A stretch of DNA of 59,703 nucleotides, taken from Nitritalea halalkaliphila LW7 (GTDB lineage: Bacteria > Bacteroidota > Bacteroidia > Cytophagales > Cyclobacteriaceae). The stretch lies in the NCBI RefSeq assembly GCF_000265075.1, contig NZ_AJYA01000029.1, forward strand, positions 1-59,703, given 5' to 3'. Position 1 is the stretch's first letter; each line of letters begins with the position of its first letter. This document shows positions 1 through 9,237 of this stretch, in pieces. Both the position numbers and the translations under genes were made by a program. The notes beneath the pieces are model-generated. The model ran no database searches and was not told the DNA's origin. It saw only the letters and a list, made by a program, of their open reading frames with translations.

Positions 1-22
1 CTACAGCTACCTTTAAAATGTT

Positions 23-127
23 CGTTTACTTTCGTTTGCTTTCCTTTTTTCGAAAAAACGAGATCGTTTGCTTTCTTTTTCTTTCGTTTGCTTTCTTTTC
101 TATGTTCGTTTGCTTTCGTTTGCTTTC
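23..127. repeat. Imperfect short tandem repeat CGTTTGCTTTC
   Basis: The 11-base unit CGTTTGCTTTC occurs perfectly at 33-43, 65-75, 85-95, 107-117 and 117-127, with one variant copy (CGTTTACTTTC) at 23-33. Spacing is irregular and T-rich filler separates the copies, so this is a low-complexity repeat and not a CRISPR. It lies just downstream of the minus-strand barrel gene that ends at 170. A small hairpin (TTTGGGC/GCCCAAA, about 131-147) sits between the repeat and that gene and could be part of its transcript end. Confidence 0.7.
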
Positions 128-169
128 CTTTTGGGCAGAGCCCAAAAAAAGGGCAGCGCAGGCGCTCCC

Positions 170-1693
170 TTAGAAAATGTGTCCAAAACCGAAGAAAAAC
201 TGACTCCCCTCACGGCTAGTCGCAAAATCGAGACGAAGGACCGTGCTCTGATTCCAAGCGATACGCCCTCCGATACCAGGGGCACCACGTAACTCATTCA
301 ACTGAATGTCTCGAATGCCATCCCATACCGTTCCAAAATCATAGAAGGGTGTCAGGCCCAGAGCGAAGTGCTGATTAAACGCATTAAAATCATACAGACG
401 TGTACGCATCTCCAAATTGACCAAACCAACCGTAGGGGCTAAAAAGCGAGCTTCCCGATATCCCCGAAGCGAGCGAGCACCACCTAACACCAAGATGCCA
501 CCCGCCTCAGCCTGTGAAGATAAATCCCACATCTCGATAAAGTTGATGTTCGGACCGAAAATATGGCCGAAAGCCGCTAAGCCTGCAAAGGTGATTCGAT
601 TGCGACCATCTTTCCAGCGATGTAAGGTACGCACGTACTGGCCCTGAACCATAAACTTGTTGAAGTTAAAGTCAGACCCTAACCATGGAGCCGAGTACTC
701 ATGACTATACTGCAGGAAAACCCCTTTCGAAGGATCTGGCTCTAGGTCACGCGTATCATAAATAATGGCACCCGCTAGCATGGAAGTAAACATGAAGGAG
801 TCCGAAAAGCCTGAAAGGTTAAAACGGTCCCAAGTGCCATCTTGAATCTGACGATTCACAAGAGTCTGCCGCTGAATCGCCTCCACTTCTGTACCATCCG
901 GTAAGAAGGCCTCCTCAGCGATGCGTCCTGTGTAATCCTCAAAGGCAGTAAAGAGCATCTCATAACCGAACATCAAACGCAGCTTACCCCCCATTTCTAC
1001 CCGCTCTCCTAAGAAGTTAAACAGCGCTTCCCGCTGAATAAACTCATTAAAATGGGTGTTCGTTAAAAACCCACCTTGATTATCCGAAGTAGCGATGCGC
1101 AGATTGTCCTCGTACTTGCGTACACGGTTAAACTGGCGCACTTCGCCGGTAGTCTGATCCTCGAAGCGTAACGGATTTAAGGACTCGCGACCGATGCCCC
1201 AGTACTGCGCATTCGGGTCTTCCCAAAGCACCGCATCCGCACGAAGTCGCCACTTAGAGTTAAAAATATAGGGTACGTCCAAGTTTAAAGCGGCCTTCAC
1301 ACGGCCATTCTCGAAGACGAAAAACTCGGAATTTAGACTCCACCGATAAGGGGTATAATAAAATAAGGGGTCTTCCTTGGTCTTGTTTTGATAAAAAAAC
1401 ACATTTCCTCCCACTCCAAAGCCTCGAATCGGGTCGAACTCAAAACGTGGCAGTCCCGTCACAAAAAATCCCTCCTTCTTAGAAAGAATATCCTCCTTAG
1501 AAAGTCGCTTCTCCTCCGCTAACGTGAAGGGCAGCTGAATGGTATCTAAAATCGCTAAGCGATCGAGATTTTCGATGCGCGCAGAACGATCTTTGGCCGT
1601 GGCCACCTGTACGTCGGTCTGCTGAGCCGACAGCTGCGGGCAGGAAAAAAGCAGTAAGAGCCCTCCCACCACAAGGATGCGTAGTCTTTTCAT
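170..1693 (-). CDS. Omp85-type outer-membrane beta-barrel protein, DUF5982-like N-terminus (paralogue 1)
   Basis: A 507-residue protein with an N-terminal signal peptide (cleavage probably after SAQ, about residue 24) and a C-terminal phenylalanine in FGFGHIF, as expected of outer-membrane barrels. Residues about 64-110 carry the KKEGFFVTG...DPIRGFGVGGN segment that I associate with DUF5982. The second half has the Omp85/surface-antigen features YDTRDLEPDPSKG and a SLRGYREARF loop resembling the family's VRGF/Y motif. No POTRA repeats are visible, so it is a stand-alone barrel and not BamA. It is clearly homologous to the next gene along its full length. Its substrate is unknown; a lipid or protein export role is only a family-level guess. 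Confidence 0.8.
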   Translation of the reverse strand: MKRLRILVVGGLLLLFSCPQLSAQQTDVQVATAKDRSARIENLDRLAILDTIQLPFTLAEEKRLSKEDILSKKEGFFVTGLPRFEFDPIRGFGVGGNVFFYQNKTKEDPLFYYTPYRWSLNSEFFVFENGRVKAALNLDVPYIFNSKWRLRADAVLWEDPNAQYWGIGRESLNPLRFEDQTTGEVRQFNRVRKYEDNLRIATSDNQGGFLTNTHFNEFIQREALFNFLGERVEMGGKLRLMFGYEMLFTAFEDYTGRIAEEAFLPDGTEVEAIQRQTLVNRQIQDGTWDRFNLSGFSDSFMFTSMLAGAIIYDTRDLEPDPSKGVFLQYSHEYSAPWLGSDFNFNKFMVQGQYVRTLHRWKDGRNRITFAGLAAFGHIFGPNINFIEMWDLSSQAEAGGILVLGGARSLRGYREARFLAPTVGLVNLEMRTRLYDFNAFNQHFALGLTPFYDFGTVWDGIRDIQLNELRGAPGIGGRIAWNQSTVLRLDFATSREGSQFFFGFGHIF

Positions 1694-1858
1694 TTCTATG
1701 GAGTCGAATGTGTGTTGGTTTTCAGAAGACTCGCCTCATTACGCAAGCCTCCTGATTTTCAGTGCGCAAAAATACCGCTTTCAGCATCGGAAATACCAAA
1801 TTATAGATTAGATTATTATTAAAGTTAGCCGAAACCCTTCACCCCAGCCGCTATCAGC

Positions 1859-1892
1859 TAAAAAAGGTGCCGACAGCATCGGCACCTTTTTC
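1859..1892 (-). terminator. Intrinsic terminator of barrel paralogue 2
   Basis: A GGTGCCGA/TCGGCACC stem with a short loop is flanked by an A-run on the left and a T-run on the right, so it can work in either direction. It lies 37 bases past the stop of the minus-strand gene ending at 1929. Confidence 0.8.
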
Positions 1893-1928
1893 AAACAGTA
1901 AAACACACATTCGAGGCACAGCGTGCCC

Positions 1929-3485
1929 TTAAAATATATGGCCGAAACCAAAGAAAAATTGGCTTCCCTCTGCGCCTGATGCGAAGTCTAAGCGGATCAC
2001 AGTAGACTGATTCCACGCGATCCGACCGCCGATTCCGGGTGCTCCCCGCCAGCCTTCTAGGCCTACACGGCTGAGCTCATCCCAACCTCTACCCATATCA
2101 TAAAAGGGAGTCAGACCTAAAGCGAAGTGCTGGTTTAAAGCTCTAAAATCATACAAACGGAAGCGCGCTTCTAAGTTGATCAAACCGATAGCCGGCGCTA
2201 CGAAGCGGGACTCGCGGAAGGCACGTAAGGAACGGTCACCACCGAGCACGTTTATACCACCCGCTTCCGCCTGAGAAGATAAGTCAAACATCTCGAGCCA
2301 GTTGATATTACTTCCCCAAACATAACCGAAGGCTGCCATACCCGCTAAGGTGAGACGACTCTTACCCCCTCTCCACTTTGCAACCGTATTAAAATACTGC
2401 CCTTGGATCATGAACTTGTTGAATGCAAAGTCAGACCCGAGCCACTTAGCAGAATACTCATGAGAATATTCTAAAAAAGTTCCCTTAGAAGGATCTGGCT
2501 CTAAGTCGCGCGTATCCCAGATCAATGCAGCAGCTATCATCGAGGTAAAAAACCAGTCATTGTTCCCGATGGCATTCACCCCGCTGATATTAAAACGATC
2601 CCAGGTACTGCCTTCCGTACTTCCGTCACCGGTTCTGGCGATCGCATCTTTATTGATAAGCGTCTGGGCATTAATCGCCTCTACTTCACGACCATCAAAA
2701 AAGGCCTCTTCCGCTATTCTTCCTGTCCAGTCATTTGTACGCGTGAACAGAGCCTCGTACCCGAACATAAAACGCAGCTTGCCTCCATACCATACGCGCT
2801 CAGGAAGCACATTAAAGAGCATTTCTTCGATTTCGATTTCGTTATAGTGGGTATTCGTAATGAAGCCACCGTTTCGCGTCTGCGCCTGTGCTAAATTTTC
2901 CAGGTACGCATCGATATTTCTAAAGGACTGCGCTGGTTGTCCCGTTCTGGCTTGATCGAACTGCTCTAAGGAGCGCAAGCTCTGCTCCCCGATTCCGAAA
3001 TACTGAAAGTTCGGGTCGAACTCATAGAGAGCATCGACGCGCATTCTCCATTTGGTACCGAACATGTAGGGCACATCCAAGTTCAGCCCCCCCTGTAAAC
3101 GTCCATTCGTAAAGAAGCGGAAGTCAGTAGATAAGCGATAACGGTACGGCGTGTAGTAAAAGAATGGATCACTGGAGTCCCTGTTTTGGAAAAAGAAGGC
3201 CGTTCCACCGATTCCAAGGCCTCGGATAGGATCTACCTCGATATCAGGAAAGCCTGTCACAAAGAAGCCTTCCTTTTTCGTCAAGATATCATCCTCGCTG
3301 AGCCTTTTTATCGGATCGATATGTAAAGGTGTCGTCAGCGTATCGAGGATTTGTAAGCGATAGGCATTTTGTTCCCTCAGGTTTTTTAATTTACTAGGAG
3401 ACTGGGAAATGGGATCTTCCTGCGCCTGAGCTCCTGTGAATGCCAGCCAATTCAGCAAGGCAAAAGCAAGTAACATTTTTTTCAT
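1929..3485 (-). CDS. Omp85-type outer-membrane beta-barrel protein, DUF5982-like N-terminus (paralogue 2)
   Basis: A 518-residue protein from the ATG at 3485; an in-frame ATG at 3497 is also possible, but the downstream start gives a cleaner signal peptide (MKKMLLAF... to AQAQ). It shares the KKEGFFVTG, DPIRGLGIGG, WDTRDLEPDPSKG and RSLRAFRESRF blocks with its neighbour and ends in the same FFFGFGHIF. The two genes are tandem paralogues, each with its own intergenic region; a terminator separates them, so they need not be co-transcribed. The LRGY-like loop is changed to LRAF here. Function beyond membership of the Omp85 barrel superfamily cannot be read from the sequence. Confidence 0.8.
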   Translation of the reverse strand: MKKMLLAFALLNWLAFTGAQAQEDPISQSPSKLKNLREQNAYRLQILDTLTTPLHIDPIKRLSEDDILTKKEGFFVTGFPDIEVDPIRGLGIGGTAFFFQNRDSSDPFFYYTPYRYRLSTDFRFFTNGRLQGGLNLDVPYMFGTKWRMRVDALYEFDPNFQYFGIGEQSLRSLEQFDQARTGQPAQSFRNIDAYLENLAQAQTRNGGFITNTHYNEIEIEEMLFNVLPERVWYGGKLRFMFGYEALFTRTNDWTGRIAEEAFFDGREVEAINAQTLINKDAIARTGDGSTEGSTWDRFNISGVNAIGNNDWFFTSMIAAALIWDTRDLEPDPSKGTFLEYSHEYSAKWLGSDFAFNKFMIQGQYFNTVAKWRGGKSRLTLAGMAAFGYVWGSNINWLEMFDLSSQAEAGGINVLGGDRSLRAFRESRFVAPAIGLINLEARFRLYDFRALNQHFALGLTPFYDMGRGWDELSRVGLEGWRGAPGIGGRIAWNQSTVIRLDFASGAEGSQFFFGFGHIF

Positions 3486-3556
3486 GGCAATAATCATTTA
3501 GGCGCTTTCTTAAGGAAAGCGAATGTATAAATTTGGATAGATTTAATGTGCTTATT

Positions 3557-4933
3557 TCAACTAAGCCCGAGCAGGGTAACGGTAACTGTGAAGTATATGA
3601 GCAGGCCCGTCACATCCACCACCGTGGTGATGGCCGGTGAGGCTGCCACTGCAGGGTCACCCCCGAAGCGCCGTACTAGTAGGGGCAAACCCGCACCGAT
3701 ACAGGTGGCCGTGACGACCTGTAGGGAAAGTGCTAAGGCGATGACGCTTGCTATCTGCATCAGCGAATACTCCGGGGGAACAGTGGTCTCCCAGCTTAGA
3801 AAGAGAACTTTGCCGAAGGCCAAAACCCCCAGACAAATGGCCAATAGAAAGGAAATTTTAAACTCTTTAAAAATAATCTGGAACCACTGCTTAGGGGCCA
3901 CCTGCCCGAGCGCGAGTGAGCGTACGATCACCGTTGCAGCCTGCGAACCGGAATTCCCGCCCGTGTCGGCCACCATAGGCATGTAAAGCGCCAGGATGAT
4001 AAGCGCCTCGAGAGTCGCCTCGAAGCGATGAATGATCATCCCGGAGATAATGCCTACCGCTGCCAGAGAAACGATCCACACCACACGTTTTTTAAAGTGG
4101 CCCATGGTGCTCGTTCCTAGGTAATCTGCCCCCTCACTTTCCTGCATGATCCCCATAAATTTCTCCATATCCTCAGTATGTTCCGCGCGGATGACGTCGA
4201 TCGCATCATCCTGCGTCACGATACCGACGAGCTGCCCGGCATGGTTGAGCACCGGAATGGCTAAAAGGTCATAGGACTCGATCAACTTAGCGACCTCCTC
4301 GCGGTCTTCGTCCACATGCACATGCACGAAGTTTTCATGCAGCACATCGGAAATCAACTGGCTCGGGCTGGACATGATTAAATCTTTCAGGGAAACGAAG
4401 CCCACCATCTTCATACGGTGATCGACCACATAGATGTAATAAATCATCTTCTTCGAGGGGCTATCCCGCCGTACCTTACTGATGGCTGATTCCACCGTCA
4501 TGGAGGCCAGCACCGTCGCAAAGTCCGTGCTCATGATCCCTCCGGCCGTTTCTGGCGGATAGGCACTCAGCTTGATAACATCCTCGCGAACGGTCTTAGT
4601 CAGATAAGGGAGTAGGGCCACCTGCTCCTCTTGGCTCATGTGCTGAAAGAGGTCACAGCGATCATCGGAAGCCATGTTCTCGAAAATGGGCGCAAAACGC
4701 TTCTTACTCACCTGCTGAAAAAAGGCCAGCTGACGCCCCATTTCCATCTCAACGATGATTTTACCCTGCTCCTCGGGAGAAAAAAACTCCAATGCCTCTA
4801 AAATACTGGCTTCTTCCAGGGGTTCTAAGGTCTGCGCGATCTCCAGGGCGGGCATTTTTCGGAGGGCAGGAATCAGCTCCCGCACTTTTTGTTTTTCGCT
4901 CATCACGATCCAGTTTTCTGTTCCTGTTTTCAT
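3557..4933 (-). CDS. mgtE: Magnesium transporter MgtE
   Basis: A 458-residue MgtE-family Mg2+ channel/transporter of the inner membrane. The order is an N-terminal superhelical MgtE_N domain (to about residue 130), two CBS domains (about 135-260, with PPETAGGIMSTDF at the start and AIPVLNHAGQLVGIVTQDD in the second) and a five-helix membrane domain containing the signature MPMVADTGGNSGSQA. The cytosolic part normally senses Mg2+ and closes the pore. The ATG at 4933 is preceded by GAGGAAG, a rare good ribosome site in this window; a GTG directly upstream could also serve. It follows the frame-corrected mgtC stop by 13 bases, so the two are probably one operon. Confidence 0.95.
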   Translation of the reverse strand: MKTGTENWIVMSEKQKVRELIPALRKMPALEIAQTLEPLEEASILEALEFFSPEEQGKIIVEMEMGRQLAFFQQVSKKRFAPIFENMASDDRCDLFQHMSQEEQVALLPYLTKTVREDVIKLSAYPPETAGGIMSTDFATVLASMTVESAISKVRRDSPSKKMIYYIYVVDHRMKMVGFVSLKDLIMSSPSQLISDVLHENFVHVHVDEDREEVAKLIESYDLLAIPVLNHAGQLVGIVTQDDAIDVIRAEHTEDMEKFMGIMQESEGADYLGTSTMGHFKKRVVWIVSLAAVGIISGMIIHRFEATLEALIILALYMPMVADTGGNSGSQAATVIVRSLALGQVAPKQWFQIIFKEFKISFLLAICLGVLAFGKVLFLSWETTVPPEYSLMQIASVIALALSLQVVTATCIGAGLPLLVRRFGGDPAVAASPAITTVVDVTGLLIYFTVTVTLLGLS

Positions 4934-4945
4934 CACTTCCTCTGC

Positions 4946-5669
4946 TTACATTTCCGCCGGCTGCTGCCCGTGAATTTCCCAACTCACCTCCAGCACCCCG
5001 TATTCCAGTGTTAATTTCCCCGCGAAGGTCTCCATTATCTCATCACGCTTGCCGTTCGCTAAGACCAAAGCTTCCACATAGGCATGTCTCAGGATTGCCA
5101 TTATCGAAGCTTTTTAGGGAGCGCAGGCGCAAATTTTTATCTGATTTCACCGTCTCCAGGAGCATCACCCGCAGGTGGTTCTCCACCTTATCCAGACACT
5201 TGATCTGAAACTGATAGTAGTAGGTTCCCGTGCTGTCATCATCGTCATGGTTAGCCGTCAGGCTGTACATTTTGCGCCCCACGGGCCGCAAAACTATATG
5301 CGCAAACATCACGAATGCTGCTGTGATAACTGCCTCCCACGTAAGGCCCACACCTGCGAGAGAGCCGACCGCCGCCGAACACCAAATCGTGGCCGCCGTA
5401 TTCAGCCCCTGCACGTTTAAGCCATCCTTCATGATGACGCCAGCCCCTAAGAAGCCTATCCCGGTAACGATCTGTCCTGCCACACGGGATGGATCTCCCA
5501 TATCTCCCGTCAGCGAAACGGATAGCAAAATAAATGCTGCCGCTCCCATCGCAACCAAAGTGTTCGTCCGCAGGCCAGCACTTTTCTGGCGCCACTGCCG
5601 CTCGAAACCGATGCCCGCACCTAAGACCAGCGCGAGCCCTAACCGAAAGATGAATTCTACTAATTCCAT
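4946..5669 (-). CDS. mgtC: MgtC/SapB family membrane protein (frameshifted near 5098)
   Basis: The N-terminal half is a typical MgtC membrane domain: GLALVLGAGIGFERQWR, RTNTLVAMGAAAF and GIGFLGAGVIMKDGLNVQGLNTAATIWCSAAVG, with four or five hydrophobic helices. The uninterrupted frame stops at 5043 after an atypical tail, but the next frame continues as AYVEALVLANGKRDEIMETF...LEYGVLEVSWEI to a stop at 4946, which is the expected cytosolic C-terminal domain of the family. One surplus base around 5095-5103 (a CC pair at 5098-5099 is a candidate) explains this; corrected length is 240 residues. MgtC proteins are linked to growth in low Mg2+, and the mgtE neighbour fits that. Confidence 0.85.
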
Positions 5670-5866
5670 CGCTTTTCCTCCTCTTTTTTAAATGCTTACA
5701 GCGCCAGCATGCGGCCTGTAAAAAAGGAAGACCTGCCGGCGTTTTAGCGTTTTAATGCAAATATGGGACCTAGTTCCATGAGATAGGTATGTTTTAACTC
5801 CCACAAAGGTACGAAACATTATTCCGCGCCATTTTAGAAAGCTATTAAGATGGAATTAGAAAAAAA

Positions 5867-7237
5867 TTAGAAGGCATGATTCAGGTGAAGCGTAAAAATG
5901 GTCTCTCCTGGCTTGGAGCTCACGGCGATCTTACCCTGATGCAGGGTGACGATGCGCTTCACCAAACTCAGCCCGATACCACTACCGAAGGCTACGCTCT
6001 GGTTTTTACCGCGAAAAAAGGGCTCAAAAATCTCTTCCACTTCCTCTTTCGGAATACCCACACCGGTATCACGAAATTTCAGGTGCACGCCCGAGACATC
6101 TGGAGCGATAAACACCTGGCAGGTTCTATTCGATGAAAACTTACAGGCGTTTTCCATCAGATTAACGAAGGCAATCGTGAGCAGATAACCATTACCGGTC
6201 ACATTTAGGGCCTCCTCTCGGTCCGTCAGACCCTCAAAAGAAAGGTCGATGCGGTAGCCAGGATTCGCCTGCTGCACCTGTTGGCTGGCATCGAGCACCA
6301 GCTCATCCACCCGCTGCAGGCGGAAATTTACTGCTGTCCGATCGTAACTGGCCCGCGCGAAGTCCAGTAAACTTCCCGAGAGCTTGGCTAATTTCTTCGC
6401 ATCTCCCAGCACCGTCTCAGCCACCTGTCGGTATTCCTTTTTCTCCCGCTTTCGGGTAAGGGAGAGCTCTAGCTCGGTGATCATGGCCGCTAGGGGAGTG
6501 CGCACCTCATGGGCCATAAAATAGACGAACTGCTTCTGGGTGTCAAAGGATTTTTCCAACTTTTCTAACAGGGCATTTATCGTCGCTGCTAAGGCATACA
6601 GTTCGTCCCGATTCGGCCCCATTTTCAGCCGCAGATCCAGATTAGAAGCGGTAATCTTTCCCGCTTCCTGAATCATATCACTGATGGGGCTGAGCGCGCG
6701 CCGCGCAAAATACTTGCCTAAAAAGAATAAAATTACGATGGCGATGAGGTAGCCTAACAGTAAAAAACGGCCTAAATCGGCTAATTTGGCGTAGCCATAC
6801 TCATCATAAGCGGCGGCAGTAACCAGGTAACTGCCCTGCTGGGTACGGAATTTCTGACCGAGGACATCCCAGCCCTCCTGCTGAAAAGTGATGCGCACCT
6901 CCTGCTGTATTTGGGCGAGCATCTCGGCGGTTTCTTTCACAAAGTCGATATCCACAGCATCGTGATAACGCAGCGTATAGTCTTCCTCCTCATAAATGGC
7001 CACCTCGACCTCGTAGAGAATTTCCCGGTTGTTCCGGTAAATCGTCTGCAAGGTGGCTTCATCCAAGCCGCTGTTCAGAAAGAGGTTTAATTTCGTGCTG
7101 GCCTCCTTTTCTAAAATCGAGTAGAAGGCCGTTTGCCGGTTTTGAGCAGAGAAAAAATAGACACCCAAACAAAAAACCAGCAGGAGCCCCCCTGCTAAAA
7201 GGGTAAAACGTAAGGTAAGGCGCTGCTGTATGCTCAT
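5867..7237 (-). CDS. Sensor histidine kinase (HAMP, HisKA, HATPase_c)
   Basis: A 456-residue membrane sensor kinase. Two hydrophobic segments (about 10-29 and 157-174) bracket a periplasmic sensor region. A HAMP segment follows (about 175-230), then the H-box FVYFMAHEVRTPL with phospho-acceptor His243, the N-box NLMENACKFS, the G1 box DTGVGIP and the G2 box GSGIGLSLVKRI. Its start overlaps the stop of the upstream response regulator gene as ATGA, so the two form a translationally coupled pair. The signal it detects cannot be told. It resembles the BaeS/CusS class of OmpR-partner kinases. No obvious target gene is adjacent. Confidence 0.93.
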   Translation of the reverse strand: MSIQQRLTLRFTLLAGGLLLVFCLGVYFFSAQNRQTAFYSILEKEASTKLNLFLNSGLDEATLQTIYRNNREILYEVEVAIYEEEDYTLRYHDAVDIDFVKETAEMLAQIQQEVRITFQQEGWDVLGQKFRTQQGSYLVTAAAYDEYGYAKLADLGRFLLLGYLIAIVILFFLGKYFARRALSPISDMIQEAGKITASNLDLRLKMGPNRDELYALAATINALLEKLEKSFDTQKQFVYFMAHEVRTPLAAMITELELSLTRKREKKEYRQVAETVLGDAKKLAKLSGSLLDFARASYDRTAVNFRLQRVDELVLDASQQVQQANPGYRIDLSFEGLTDREEALNVTGNGYLLTIAFVNLMENACKFSSNRTCQVFIAPDVSGVHLKFRDTGVGIPKEEVEEIFEPFFRGKNQSVAFGSGIGLSLVKRIVTLHQGKIAVSSKPGETIFTLHLNHAF

Positions 7238-7932
7238 GATCGCTCTAAGACAAATCCCATCCCCGTGCGGGTATGGATTAATTTTTCCCCGAAAGGCTTA
7301 TCTACCTTTTTCCGGAGATAATTGATATACACATCGATGAAATTCGTACCTGTGTCGAAATCTACCCCCCAGACTTCTTTAGCGATTTCCTCGCGCGAAA
7401 GCACGCGCATGGGATGCTCCACCATATAGCGCAGCAGGTTAAACTCCTTAGGGGTAAGCTGCAGCTCTTGTTCTTCGCGGAAAGCCTTTTTGGCTTGCAG
7501 GTCGATCCGAATGTCGGCAAAGCGCAGCATGTCTGCATTCGATTCCGCTGCTTCTGGCACCAAGCTGGCCCGCTGCAGCAGTGACTTGATGCGCACATAC
7601 AATTCCCGAATGTCAAAAGGCTTCACCAAGTAGTCATCCGCTCCGGCATCGAAGCCCTCCACCTTATCGTCGGTGGTGCCGAGGGCTGTCAGCATGATGA
7701 TCGGCACTCTACGGTCTACTGCACGGATTTCCCGCGACAGCTGCATGCCATCCATTTCAGGTAAGATCAGATCCGTGATCACCAGGTCGATGCCGCCTGC
7801 CTGCCAGCGACGCAGCCCCTCTGCCCCATCTGTAGCCAAAGAGGTCGCGTAGCCTTTTTCCTGCAAACTTTTCAGAATGACTTCCGCCAGCCGTTCATCA
7901 TCTTCTACTAACAGAATATGGTGCTCTTTCAT
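7234..7932 (-). CDS. OmpR/PhoB-family response regulator
   Basis: A 232-residue two-domain regulator. The receiver domain (1 to about 120) has the acidic pair D11/D12, phospho-acceptor D54 in LVITDLILPEMDG and the conserved lysine in DDYLVKPFD. The C-terminal winged helix (about 135-232) carries LTPKEFNLLRYMVEHPMRVLSREEI and VYINYLRKKVD...IHTRTGMGFVLE, the OmpR DNA-binding signature. It is transcribed ahead of, and overlaps by four bases, the kinase gene, its presumed partner. The C-terminal phenotype predicts DNA binding at direct repeats; the regulon is unknown. Confidence 0.95.
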   Translation of the reverse strand: MKEHHILLVEDDERLAEVILKSLQEKGYATSLATDGAEGLRRWQAGGIDLVITDLILPEMDGMQLSREIRAVDRRVPIIMLTALGTTDDKVEGFDAGADDYLVKPFDIRELYVRIKSLLQRASLVPEAAESNADMLRFADIRIDLQAKKAFREEQELQLTPKEFNLLRYMVEHPMRVLSREEIAKEVWGVDFDTGTNFIDVYINYLRKKVDKPFGEKLIHTRTGMGFVLERS

Positions 7933-7974
7933 ACCGCAATATTAGCGCTTCCTCCGGACCTCCGGTATTAAATC

Positions 7975-9087
7975 TCAATTAGAATCTGCTTTCCCGTAGA
8001 GCTCCAGCAGCTTCGCAATAATCCGCTCGGCGGCTTTGCCATCCCAGTTCGGGATGTCGCTTCCCTGCTGCCAGTCCCCTCGCATCAGGCGATCTAGAAA
8101 AGGCCCTAAGCGCTCGGGATCCGTTCCGACGAGGGCATTCGTCCCTAGGGTAACCGTTTCAGGCCGCTCCGTATTGTCCCGAAGGGTCATACAGGGCACC
8201 CGAAGGACGGAAGCCTCCTCAGTGATGCCTCCTGAGTCGGTGATCACTCCCGCAGCATGCTGCACTAGATAGTTAAACTCTAAATAACCTAAAGGTTCAC
8301 ACTGCAAAAGCCGCTCATGCACCAAGCCCGTGTTTGCCAATATCCTTGCCGTGCGTGGATGCACCGGAAACACGATGGTAAAGGGCGCCGTCCGGTCTAA
8401 AATCACCTGCAGAAAGGTGGCCAACTTCTCTTCCTGATCCACATTCGCAGGTCGGTGCATGGTCATCACCAAATATTTTTTCGGCTCGAGTGCCTCAAAA
8501 GCGGCTCCCTCGGGGGCGCGAAACTGAGCTTGATTTGCCAGCAGGGTATCGATCATGGTATTGCCGACAAAATGAATTTGCTCCTCCCGAAAACCCAAGC
8601 GGCGTAAATTTTCATTTGCCACCTCCGAGGTGGTGAAAAAATGATCACTGATGCTGTCCGTAACCATGCGGTTAATCTCTTCCGGCATGCTGAGATCTCC
8701 CGAGCGTATACCCCCCTCCACGTGCACGACATCGATGACCAGTTTTTTCGCCGCGATGCTGCAGGCCAGGGTAGAGGTGACATCTCCTACGACCAGGACC
8801 ACGTCAGGGCGGTTTTGGAGGAGCTCCCGCTCAAAGGCCACCATAATCGCTGCTGTCTGCTCGGCCTGACTCCCTCCTCCTGCGCCCAGATTCGCGTCCG
8901 GGGTGGGGATACGGAGCTGCTCGAAAAAAGCATCCGACATCTTTTTATCGTAATGCTGCCCCGTGTGCACCAGTCGAAAGTGAATCGGCTTAGCGGCTGC
9001 TTGATTATGGGCTTGTATGGCGTGAATGATCGGCGCGATTTTCATAAAATTCGGACGCGCACCTGCAACTAACGTAATTCGGAACAT
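7975..9087 (-). CDS. wecB: UDP-N-acetylglucosamine 2-epimerase (non-hydrolysing)
   Basis: A 370-residue cytosolic enzyme interconverting UDP-GlcNAc and UDP-ManNAc, a precursor of surface polysaccharide. The family signatures are present: GARPNFMKIAPII at the N-terminus, HTGQHYDKKMSDAFF, VVGDVTSTLA, HVEGGIRSGD and MPEEINRMVTD, and in the second half MTMHRPANVD, FPVHPRT, PLGYLEFNYL and ITDSGGITEEAS. Length matches the family (about 370-380). No other polysaccharide gene is adjacent, so its pathway here is not shown by context. The gene sits 42 bases upstream in sequence of the response regulator start but belongs to a separate unit judging by the intergenic spacing on its other side. Confidence 0.93.
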   Translation of the reverse strand: MFRITLVAGARPNFMKIAPIIHAIQAHNQAAAKPIHFRLVHTGQHYDKKMSDAFFEQLRIPTPDANLGAGGGSQAEQTAAIMVAFERELLQNRPDVVLVVGDVTSTLACSIAAKKLVIDVVHVEGGIRSGDLSMPEEINRMVTDSISDHFFTTSEVANENLRRLGFREEQIHFVGNTMIDTLLANQAQFRAPEGAAFEALEPKKYLVMTMHRPANVDQEEKLATFLQVILDRTAPFTIVFPVHPRTARILANTGLVHERLLQCEPLGYLEFNYLVQHAAGVITDSGGITEEASVLRVPCMTLRDNTERPETVTLGTNALVGTDPERLGPFLDRLMRGDWQQGSDIPNWDGKAAERIIAKLLELYGKADSN

Positions 9088-9237
9088 AAAAATTTATTTC
9101 GTGCTAAACAAAGATAGGGCTTTCCTAGAAGGGAAGAAAACCTCAGGCTGGAATTCCCCATCGAAAAGCATACTTTCACCCTTTCCGTGTCCCTTTGCCG
9201 GAAGGCAAAGACCGGTCGCAGTTCAGCACTTTACCAC

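Noticed and set aside
23..127. T-rich repeats as a CRISPR array
   Set aside because: Units are 11 bases, irregularly spaced and partly adjacent; there are no spacers of even length and no cas genes.
3546..3986. Plus-strand ORF of 146 codons
   Set aside because: It is a shadow of mgtE on the opposite strand; its protein has no recognisable domain.
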